Assembly: GCF_963855985.1 (NCBI RefSeq)
Contig: NC_087095.1
Coordinates: forward strand, 14,952,001 to 15,016,000
Length of the DNA stretch: 64,000 nucleotides
Source: Ostrinia nubilalis
Taxonomy: Eukaryota; Arthropoda; Insecta; Lepidoptera; Crambidae
Direction of reading: 5' to 3'
Positions 12,501 through 24,500 of this stretch are shown in pieces. The notes beneath the pieces are model-generated. The model searched no databases. It saw nothing but the letters and a program-made list of their open reading frames with translations, and was not told where the DNA came from. Within the stretch, counting starts at the first letter, position 1, and each line of letters begins with the position of its first letter. A program made the position numbers and the translations under genes.

Positions 12501-15500
12501 TTTTTTTAATTTTCATATAACAAAATATTTATAAAATCTGATTTGTATGAAAATTAAAATAATTAAAATGAAGATATCAATTTTCTGACTTCACCATACC
12601 ATTTATATGCCCATGTTAACATGGGCTAGTGTCGGCTCATATACCCATTTACCTAACACTCTGTATAAATGTATTATTTTACTGTTTGTAGGCTGCAACT
12701 TCCCCGCACATCGCGCCTGAAGGCACACCGCATTCTGCGTGACGATGAAGGCTTCCTGCTCAGACATTTTGCCGGCGCCGTCTGCTATACTACGGTAAAG
12801 TTTGATAACATATTGTTATTACCATACCTAATGTTTTTATTTTAACGTTTTTAACTAAAATAGTAAGACACGAGTCTTAACGCGACGATTATTAATGAGA
12901 TACATTATGCACTCACGGCTTGACGTTTCGGCTGATATGCTGCAGCCGTGGTCACAAGCAGACTCACTTGACTGCTTGTGACCAACGGTGTCTTACTATT
13001 TTAGTTGAAATGGAACGCGAAAGTTTAAAATCTTTTATTTAACGTTTTTCCTCCTGTGATTATTTTGTAATGCTTACTTTTGTTTGGAAAATTGACTCTT
13101 CTTTCTTTCTTTTCAAGCACTTATAGTGGTTTATCTAATGGCAATGCCAACATTAATGTAATAAAAGAGAGAATAACAATTGAAATAACTAAATTCGTTA
13201 ACGTTATTTGTTATTTTTCAGAGCCAATTCATAGAGAAGAACAATGACGCTCTCCACGCATCGCTCGAGTTTCTGGTCCAAGAATCCAGGAGTACGCTCA
13301 TCCAACAGCTGTTCCAAAACACTGACAACAACAACGCCAAGGGGAAACTGAACTTTATATCCGTGGGCGCTAAGTTCCAAAGTCAACTGGCGCTGCTTAT
13401 GGATAAGCTCAAAGAGAATGTAAGTTTAGATCTTGTAGATTACAACATGAGTAATATATTTACTTCTCTTTTTAACTATTTACTTTTTTGCTTAATCAAT
13501 CAATAGAAAAAACAAGAATTGAGGGCATTGGTTCAGTATCGTATCCAAAACTCGAAAGAAGTGTGTTATATCAGTGATTTTGGGACTCATTTCATTGGTT
13601 TAAAGTTGTATTTGGATCAAGCAATATTTTAACTGTAAATCCATCATTTCACTGTACGAAAACTGTTAAACAATCGTCGTGACATTCCCGTGTCAATGAC
13701 AATAATTTCCATTGGCAATGTCAATATCTCAACGCTTTAAAACTGAGCTCAACCTTTTATCGTAGAATGTATTAAGTAACAAACCTCAGCGTTACAACTT
13801 TTTATGTATTTTGTATCTCCAGGGCACAAACTTCGTCCGCTGCATCAAGCCCAACTCCCGTATGGTGGGCCGCGAGACCGAAGGCTCGCTCATCCTTACC
13901 CAGCTGCAATGCAGCGGTACTACCGCTGTTCTAGAGCTGATGGAGCACGGATATCCGTCTAGAGCACCCTTCAACGACCTACACGCTATGTACAGTTCAT
14001 ACTTGCCGCCGAAACTGAGGGGATTGTCGCCGAAGTTGTTCTGTGAGGTCAGTAGTCTTAATATGTTTGATATGTTACTTACATAGCTGTATTGCAGCGG
14101 TATTACAGCTGTATAAGAGCTAATGGAGCATGGATATCAGTCTAGAGCACCCTTCAACGATCTACACGCCATGTACAGTTCATACTTGCCGCCGAAACTG
14201 AGGGGACTGTCGCCGAAGTTGTTCTGTGAGGTCAGTAGTCTTAATATTTTTGATATGATACTTACATAGCTGCTATGCAGCGGCAATACAGCTGTATAAG
14301 AGCTAATGGAGCATGGATATCAGTCTAGAGCACCCTTCAACGATCTACACGCCATGTACAGTTCATACTTGCCGCCGAAACTGAGGGGACTGTCGCCGAA
14401 GTTGTTCTGTGAGGTCAGTAGTCTTAATATTTTTGATATGATACTTACATAGCTGCTATGCAGCGGCAATACAGCTGTTCTAGAGCTGATGGAGCATGGA
14501 TATCAGTCTAGAGCACCCTTCAACGACCTACACGCCATGTACAGTTCTTACTTGCCGCCGAAACTGAGGGGACTGTCGCCGAAGTTGTTCTGTGAGGTCA
14601 GTAGTCTTAATATGTTCGATATGATACTTACATAGCTGTATTGCAGCGGTATTACAGCTGTATAAGAGCTAATGGAGCATGGATATCAGTCTAGAGCACC
14701 CTTCAACGACCTACACGCCATGTACAGTTCATACTTGCCGCCGAAACTGAGGGGACTGTCGCCGAAGTTGTTCTGTGAGGTCAGTAGTCTTAATATTTTT
14801 GATATGATACTTACATAGCTGCTATGCAGCGGCAATACAGCTGTATAAGAGCTAATGGAGCATGGATATCAGTCTAGAGCACCCTTCAACGATCTACACG
14901 CCATGTACAGTTCATACTTGCCGCCGAAACTAAGGGGACTGTCGCCGAAGTTGTTCTGTGAGGTCAGTAGTCTTAATATTTTTGATATGATACTTACATA
15001 GCTGCTATGCAGCGGCAATACAGCTGTTCTAGAGCTGATGGAGCATGGATATCAGTCTAGAGCACCCTTCAACGACCTACACGCTATGTACAGTTCTTAC
15101 TTGCCACCGAAACTAAGGGGACTGTCGCCGAAGTTGTTCTGTGAGGTCAGTAGTCTTAATATTTTTGATATGATACTTACATAGCTGTATTGCAGCGGTA
15201 TTACAGCTGTTCTAAAGCTGATGGAGCATGGATATCCGTCTCGAGCACCCTTCAGCGACCTACACGCCATGTACAGTTCATACTTGCCGCCGAAACTGAG
15301 GGGACTGTCGCCGAAGTTGTTCTGTGAGGTTGGTAGGCTTTAATATCTCTTGTATACTCATATAGCTGTATTGCAGCGGTACTATAGCCGTACTAGAGCT
15401 GATGGAGCATGGATATCCGTCTAGAGCACCCTTCAACGACCTACACGCCATGTACAGTTCTTATCTACTGTTGAAACTTCAGATCATAGAAGAGAATTCC

Positions 15501-18500
15501 TTAGATGAGACTGTTGACGAAGTTGTTCTGTGAGAACAGTGGTTTAACACATTCGATCTCTTATACTAAAGTGGCGGTACTACAGTCGTACTACAGCTGA
15601 TGGAACACGGCTATCCATTTAGGGCACTCTTTAACCACACTGTACGCCACATGTAATTAAGTAATAGGCGAGTGCATGCAGCACGCAAGCCCTAGTAGTG
15701 ACCTGATAATGATATCTATCACCACCAAACTATCGGCCGACTAAAAGTCTGTAGTCTGACTTAGTTGACTTGACTTAAGGTCCTATGTCCCCTAGATGGG
15801 GCAGAGGGCGTCCACAACAGTCCTCCATCGCGTTCGGTCTTGAGCTTCGCGCTTGATCTCGCTCCAAGTCTTGCCGATATTCTTCGCCTCGTCTGCCACA
15901 GTGCGCCGCCAAGTTTGCTTGGGGCGACCACGTTTGTGTTTTCCTTGGGGGTTCCAATCCAGAGCCTGCTTAGGGATGTGATCGGGATCCCTTCGGAGAG
16001 TGTGGCCAATCCAGTTCCACTTGCGGCGCTTGATCTGAATTTCGTGGCAGCGTTAAAAGTCTGTAGTCTACGGAGTCTTATATTATACCTATTCTTTTCT
16101 CCAGGCCATGATCCACAGCTTCGGTCTCTCGGACAAGGACTTCAAGTTCGGCGTGACGCGCGTGTTCTTCCGGCCCGGCAAGTATTCCGAGTTCGACGCC
16201 ATCATGAAGTCCGACCCGGAGAACCTTAAGGCGGTCGTGGACTCGGTCCTGGCCTGGCTGGTCAAGTCGCGCTGGAGACGCTCCATATTCGCTGTGCTGT
16301 CTATTGTTAAATGTAAGTGATTTAACGAGTTTATTCTACATTTCGCAGCTGTAGTTTGCATTATTCTGTGCCATTCACTAATTCGCATTATCTTGAAATC
16401 ATACAAAATATCTTTATCCAATTTAGATCATTTGGAAGTTAAAAACATCGAAAAATAAAAAGAAGCTTTTTACATTTTTCCTTAAGCCATGTATTCATTA
16501 GGCAACATTTGTTGATAAACACTGTTCTTAAACAATGTTTCATAATGTTTTATCATCTCTGTAAACAGTTTTTAAACAGTCCATAAACATAGGTGATGAA
16601 ACATTGTTTGTGCTACATGTTGCCGTGCTCCCCGCTATGAATGGAGAGCAAGTGTGGACGGCCAAGTTTCAGAAACCTGTGTTTACGGTAAACTTGTTTC
16701 ACACTAGTCATAAACAGTTTATTAACAAATGTTGCCTAATGAATACATGGCTTTATTGTTTGGAAGCTCATTCTTCATGTCAAAAGTCATCCTCGGAACA
16801 AACTTCTCATACTGTATTAAAATGTTAAACAATATTGATTTTCCTTAAAAATTTATGGTTGAATGTCCCCAACAATAAGCGCTTAATGTCCCTAACCAAT
16901 GAAGAATGTTCACTAATTTTGTTTTTTAGCTTTCTGTATTCTCTGTTAAAAATAAAAAATACACGTGAAAGAATTATTTCGATACGTCAATTAGTTTCCA
17001 AGATATTGAATTTTAAAAGTGCGGGCGGCGGCCGGCCCGCCATTTTACGCGCGTGACGTCATATTACAGTGACTGGCTCATATTTGTATGGGTGGAATCT
17101 TGCAAGCTGAATTAAGACCCACTTCCAGGCAACCGATTAAGCTGAAATTTCGCAAACACATGTGATTTGGATGACCATGCAATATTATGATGACATGGAG
17201 CTGATCTGATGATGGAGCTGGAAGGTGGCCATAGGAACTCTATAATAAAACGACTTAAATGCATCGAGTTTGGGCTCGTTCGTTTTGTATTGATGAGTAT
17301 TTTAATTCTATATAGTAATCGGGGTCTAATGATGGAGCTGGAAGGTAATTCGCAATAAAACGACACAATCGCATCAAGTTTGGGTTTGGTTCAATTTTAA
17401 TTTCTGTGATGGGTCTGGGTGTTAATATGTATAATAAGTTTGTATTTACAAAAAAAAAAAATTTAAGTATGTTTATATCCGTTTTCTAGTGAGCGGACGC
17501 TGTGAATGTACGTCACACGGGGTCACGTGACCGTCGGCGGGACTCAATATTTAAGCGAACTTTGAATGCCTATAAAATCATAACTACTGGGTATTTTTGA
17601 ATGAAATAAAAACTAATGTATTTGTAAATGTAAAATCTTCACTGTAACATAGGTTTCAAGTGATTTTGCATACCTAGTAACATTCTCAATTAATTGACAC
17701 AATGCTTTTTTATGCATATAAACCTCTGTAGAATAATGTAGACAGATTGCTGACGTCACTAACAAATCTATTTGTACAAATCATTACAGTGAAGAACAAG
17801 ATCCTCTACCGTCGCGAGTGCCTCATCAAAGTCCAGAAGACGATCCGTGGATATCTCGTGCGCAAGCGCCACCAGCCAAGATACAAGGCCATCGCCAAGA
17901 TAACTGCTCTCCACCACAACTTGAAGCAAATGGACACGGTGGTTGGGCAGCTGAAGAAGGAGAAAGACAGCGCACAGAAGAATATCGAGAACTTGAGGAA
18001 TTCCATCAAGAGCGCGTGTGCTACTATCAAGGTAAGATTATCATGTTTTATGCCTTTGCCAACGCTTCCTTAAATTAAAAAAAAACAATCCATGGCTAGG
18101 CAATAGAACTTGAGGAACTCCATCAAGAGCGCGTGTGCCACTATCATGTGTTATGCCTTTGCCAAGGTATTAAAAAAGAAAAAGTCAAAAAATATATATA
18201 AAAGGTAAGATTTAATGTTTTATGCCTTTGCCTACACTTCTTCAAAATTAAAAAAAAAACAATCGTGGCTACCTCGTGCGCAAGCGCCACCAGCCACGAT
18301 ACAAGGCCATCGCTAAGATAACTGCTCTCCACCACAACTTGAAGCAAATGGACACGGTGGTTGGACAGCTGAAGAAGGAGAAAGACAGCGCGCAGAAGAA
18401 TATCGAGAACTTGAGGAATTCCATCAAGAGCGCATGCGCTACTATCAAGGTAAGATAAAATGTTTTATGCCTACCTTCATTGTACCTAGTTTTTTAAGTT

Positions 18501-21500
18501 TACCTATTGCACTGTAAATTGACTATGGTGAGAATAAAGTTATCAAAAAAAATAAAAAAATTCTATCAAGAGCGCTTGCGCTACTATCAAGGTAAGATTT
18601 TATGTTTTGCCAACGCATTTAATAAAGTTTAAAAAACAATACTGATTGTTTTTGTTTTTTAAACTTTCTTAAGCCACTGGGCAATCTCGTGCGCAAGCGT
18701 CACCAAGATCTAAACAAGGAGAAGATCACTGTACTACACTACAACCTGAAACAAATGCCTATGCCACCAACAATGTGAGATTACCATGTTTTATGCCTTT
18801 GCCAATGGTTCTAAAAATAAAAAAAAGAATCTGAGGTTATCCCGCGATACAAGGCCATCGCTAAGATTACCGCGCTCCACCACAACTTGAAGCAAATGGA
18901 CACGGTTGTAGGACAGCTGAAGAAGGAGAAAGACAGCGCGCAGAAGAATATCGAGAACTTGAGGAATTCTATCAAGAGCGCGTGCGCTACTATCAAGGTA
19001 AGATCATGTTTTATGCCTTTGCCAACGCAATTAATAAAGTTAAAAAAACAATACTGATTGTTTTTGTTTTTTAAACTTTCTTAAGCCACTGGGCAATCTC
19101 GTGCGCAAGCGTCACCAAGATCTAAACAAGGAGAAGATCACTGTACTACACTGCAACCTGAAACAAATGCCTATGCCACCAACAATGTAAGATTACCATG
19201 TTTTATGCCTTTGCCAATGGTTCTAAAAATTAAAAATAAAAGAATCTGAGGTAATCTCTTGCGCAAGCGCCACCAGCCAAGATACAAAGCCATTGCTAAG
19301 ATCACTGCTCTCCACCACAATTTGAAGCAAATGGACACGGTGGTTGGACAGCTGAAGGAGAAAGACAGCGCGCAGAAAAATATCGAGAATTTGAGGAATT
19401 CCATCAAGAGTGCTTGCGCTACTATCAAGGTAAGATTATCATGTTTTATGCCTTTGCCAACGCTTTCTTAAATTAAAAAAAAACAATCCATGGCTAGGCA
19501 ATAGAACTTGAGGAACTCCATCAAGAGCGCGTGTGCCACTATCATGTGTTATGCCTTTGCCAAGGTATTAAAAAAGAAAAAGTAAAAAAAATATACAGGG
19601 TGTTAGGTAAATGGGTATATGAGCCGACACTAGCCCATGTTAACATGGTCATATAAATGGTATGGTGAAGTCAGAAAATTGATATCTTCATTTTAATTAT
19701 TTAAATTTTCATACAAATCGGAATTTATAAAATTTATTTTGTATAAAAATTAAAAAAATTGAAAATTGATATCTTCATTTTAATTATTTTTATTTTCATA
19801 CAAATCGGATTTTATAAAATTTATTTTGTATGAATATTAAAAAAATTAAAATGATGATATCAAATTTCTGACTTCACTATACCATTTATATGCCCATGTT
19901 AACATAGGCTAGTGTCGGCTCATATACCCATTTACCTAACACCCTGTATAAAAGGTAAGATTTAATGTTTTATGCCTTTGCCAATGGTTCTAAAAATTAA
20001 AAAAAAAAGAATCTGAGGTAATCTCTTGCGCAAGCACCACCAGCCGCGATACAAGGCCATTGCCAAGATCACCGCGCTCCACCACAACTTGAAGCAAATG
20101 GACACGGTTGTAGGACAGCTGAAGAAAGAGAAAGACAGCGCGCAGAAGAATATCTAGAACTTGAGGAATTCTATCAAGAGCGCATGCGCTACTATCAAGG
20201 TAAGATTTTACGTTTTATGCCTTTGCCAACGCTTTCTTAAATTAAAAAAAAACAATCCATGGCTAGGCAATAGAACTTGAGGAATTCCATTAAGAGCGCG
20301 TGTGCCACTATCAAGGTAAGATTTTATATTTTATGCCTTTGCCAACGCAATTAATAAAGTTTAAAAAACAATACTGATTGTTTTTTGTTTTTTAAACTTT
20401 CTTAAGCCACTGGGCAATCTCGTGCGCAAGCGTCACCAAGATCTAAACAAGGAGAAGATCACTGTACTACACTACAACCTGAAACAAATGCCTATGCCAC
20501 CAACAAGGTAAGATTACCATGTTTTATGCCTTTGCCAATGGTTATAAAAATAAAATAATCTGAGGTTATCCCGCGATACAAGGCCATCGCTAAGATCACC
20601 GCGCTCCACCACAACTTGAAGCAAATGGACACGGTGGTTGGACAGCTGAAGAAGGAGAAAGATAGCGCTCAAAAGAATATCGAGAACTTGAGGAATTCCA
20701 TCAAGAGCGCGTGTGCTACTATCAAGGTAAGATTAACATGTTTTATGCCTTTGCCAACGCTTTCTTAAATTAAAAAAAAAACAATCCATGGCTAGGCAAT
20801 AGAACTTGAGGAACTCCATCAAGAGCGCGTGTGCCACTATCAAGGTAAGATTATCATGTTCTTTTTTAATGCCTTTGCCAAGGTATTAAAATAGAAAAAG
20901 TAAAAAAAATATCCGTGGTTACCTCGTGCGTAAATGCCGCCAGCCGCGATACAAGGCCATTGCCAAGATCATCGCACTCCACCACAACTTGAAGCAAATG
21001 GACACGGTGGTTGGACAGCTGAAGAAGGAGAAAAACAGTGCGCAGAAGAATATCGAGAACTTGAGGAATTCCATCAAGAGCGCTTGCGCTACTATCAAGG
21101 TATGATTATCATGTTTTATGCCTTTGCCAACGCTTTCTTAAATTAAAAAAAGAACAATCCATGGCTAGGCCATAGAACTTGAGGAACTCCATTAAGAGCG
21201 CGTGTGCCACTATCAAGGTAAGATTTTATGTTTTATGCCTTTGCCAACGCAATTAATAAAGTTTAAAAAACAATACTGATTGTTTTTGTTTTTTAAACTT
21301 TCTTAAGCCACTGGGCAATCTCGTGCGCAAGCGTCACCAAGATCTAAACAAGGAGAAGATCACTGTACTACACTACAACCTGAAACAAATGCCTATGCCA
21401 CCAACAATGTGAGATTACAATGTTTTATGCCTTGGCCAATGGTTCTAAAAATAAAAAAAAGAAGAATCTGAGGTAATCTCTTGCGCAAACGCCACCAGCC

Positions 21501-24500
21501 AAGATACAAGGCCATTGCTAAGATTACCGCGCTCCACCACAACTTGAAGCAAATGGACACGGTTGTAGGACAGCTGAAGAAGGAGAAAGACAGCGCGCAG
21601 AAGAATATCGAGAACTTGAGGAATTCTATCAAGAGCGCATGCGCTACTATCAAGGTAAGATTTTATGTTTTATGCCTTTGCCTACACTTCTTCAAAATTA
21701 AAAAAAATAATCGTGGCTACCTCATGCGCAAGCGCCGCCAAGATCTAAACAAGGAGAAGATCACTGTACTACACTACAACCTGAAACAAATGCCCATGCG
21801 ACCAACAATGTAAGATTACCATGTTTTATGCCTTTGCCAATGGTTCTAAAAATAAAAAAAAGAATCTGAGGTTATCCCGCTATACAAGGTCATCGGCAAG
21901 ATCATTCCATCACAACTTGAAGCAAATGGACACGGTTGTAGGACAGCTGAAGAAGGAGAAAGACAGCGCACAGAAGAATATCGAGAACTTGAGGAATTCC
22001 ATCAAGAGCGCATGCGCTACTATCAAGGTAAGATTTTATGTTTTATGCCTTTGCCAACGCAATTAATAAAGTTTAAAAAACAATACTGAATGTTTTTGTT
22101 TTTTAAACTTTCTTAAGCCACTGGGCAATCTCGTGCGCAAGCGTCACCAAAATCTAAATAAGGAAAAGATCACTGTATTACACTACAACCTGAAACAAAT
22201 GCCTATGCCACCAACAATGTAAGATTACCATGTTTTATGCCTTTGCCAATGGTTCTAAAAATAAAAAAAAGAATCTGAGGTTATCCCGCGATACAAGGCC
22301 ATCGCTAAGATCACCGCGCTCCACCACAACTTGAAGCAAATGGACACGGTGGTTGGACAGCTGAAGAAGGAGAAAGACAGCGCGCAGAAGAATATCGAGA
22401 ACTTGAGGAATTCCATCAAGAGCGCGTGTGCCACTATCAAGGTAAGATTTTATATTTTATGCCTTTGCCAACGCTTTCTTAAATTAAAAAAAACAATCCA
22501 TGGCTAGGCAATGGAACTTGAGGAATTCCATCAAGAGCGCATGCGCTACTATCAAGGTAAGATTATCATGTTTTATGCCTTTGCCAACGCAATTAATAAA
22601 GTTTAAAAAACAATACTGACTGTTTTTGTTTTTTAAACTTTCTTAAGCCACTGGGCAATCTCGTGCGCAAGCGTCACCAAGATCTAAACAAGGAGAAGAT
22701 CACTGTACTACACTACAACCTGAAACAAATGCCTATGCCACCAACAATGTAAGATTACCATGTTTTATGCCTTTGCCAATGGTTCTAAAAATAAAAATAA
22801 ATAATCTGAGGTTATCCCGCGATACAAGGCCATCGCTAAGATAACTGCTCTCCACCACAACTTGAAGCAAATGGACACGGTGGTTGGACAGCTGAAGAAG
22901 GAGAAAGACAGCGCGCAGAAGAATATCGAGAACTTGAGGAACTCCATCAAGAGCGCATGCGCTACTATCAAGGTAAGATTATCATGTTTTATGCCTTTGC
23001 CAACGCTTTCTTAAATTAAAAAAAAAAACAATCCATGGCTAGGCCATAGAACTTGAGGAACTCCATTAAGAGCGCGTGTGCCACTATCATGTGTTATGCC
23101 TTTGCCAAGGTATTAAAAAAGAAAAAGTAAAAAAAAAAAGGTAAGATTTAATGTTTTATGCCTTTGCCTACACTTCTTCAAAATTAAAAAAAAAACAATC
23201 GTGGCTACCTCATGCGCAAGCGCCACCAGCCGAGATACAAGGCCATCGCCAAGATCACCGCGCTCCACCACAACTTGAAGCAAATGGACACGGTGGTTGG
23301 ACAGCTGAAGAAGGAGAAAGACAGTGCGCAGAAGAATATCGAGAACTTGAGGAATTCCATCAAGAGCGCATGCGCTACTATCAAGGTAAGATTTTATGTT
23401 TTATGCCTTTGCCAACGCTTCCTTAAATTAAAAAAAAAACAATCCATGGCTAGGCAATAGAATTTGAGGAACTCCATCAAGAGCGCTTGCGCTACTTTCA
23501 AGGTAAGATTATCATGTTTTATGCCTTTGCCAGCGTATTAAAAAAGTAAAAAAAATATCCGTGGCTACCTCATGCGTAAATGCCACCAGCCACGATACAA
23601 GGCCATCGCTAAGATCACCGCTCTCCACCACAACTTGAAGCAAATGGACACGGTGGTTGGACAGCTGAAGAAGGAGAAAGACAGCGCGCAGAAGAATATT
23701 GAGAACTTGAGGAATTCTATCAAGAGCGCGTGTGCCACTATCAAGGTAAGATTTTATGTTTTATGCCTTTGCCAACGCTTTCTTAAATTAAAAAAAAAAC
23801 AATCCATGGCTAGGCCATAGAACTTGAGGAACTCCATTAAGAGCGCGTGTGCCACTATCAAGGTAAGATTTTATGTTTTATGCCTTTGCCAACGCAATTA
23901 ATAAAGTTTAAAAAACAATACTGACTGTTTTTGTTTTTTAAACTTTCTTAAGCCACTGGGCAATCTCGTGCGCAAGCGTCACCAAGATCTAAACAAGGAG
24001 AAGATCACTGTACTACACTACAACCTGAAACAAATGCCTATGCCACCAACAATGTAAGATTACCATGTTTTATGCCTTTGCCAATGGTTCTAAAAATTCA
24101 AAAGAATCTGATAGTAGGGAATTTAGTGCAATGATTTGTATGGAGACCCCTCCACTTTGGTATAGAAGGCTCATTTTTGCACCAGTTGTTCTTTGGGTGC
24201 TCCTGAGTAGATTTCCGTCGGTAGACATCGGGAGCCCCCCCTGTGGTAGCAGGGGGAGGGGGGGGGGGCAAGTTTCCTTCTGCCGCGCTTCACTTTAAGG
24301 CCCATATCTTTTAAACTATGGGTATTAGGGCAAGTGTGGTGTCATTTTCGGATAATTAAAGGATGGCGAATTCATTTCTAGAACAAACTTTTTGCCTTTT
24401 CATACAAAAAAAACAGAAATATTGAGTAAAATTCACAAAAACCAAAAAGTATTTTTTTAAATAAACGTCGTTTACTTTTAAACCATTATAGATAATCTAA

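Larger units (their letters stand above)
18032..24111 (+). repeat. Exon 11-derived higher-order tandem array (main block)
   Basis: Three unit types alternate. Long copies (F) of exon 11 codons RYKAIAK to ACATIK with donor end at 18449, 18997, 19429, 20199, 20726, 21099, 21654, 22027, 22441, 22972, 23385 and 23745. Short copies (S) hold only [18 protein letters not shown] sequence, for example near 18106, 20272, 22517 and 23819. Diverged copies (D) encode [20 protein letters not shown], for example near 18690, 19103, 20430, 21325, 21722, 22134, 22667 and 23966. Almost all end in a gtaagatt-type donor. Spacers carry (t)tatgcctttgccaa(c/t)g. One F copy has an in-frame TAG (near 20154). Confidence 0.93.

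Noticed and set aside
18811..23000. Repeated minus-strand ORFs ([14 protein letters not shown] type) in the exon 11 array
   Set aside because: They are exact antisense of the exon 11 copies.
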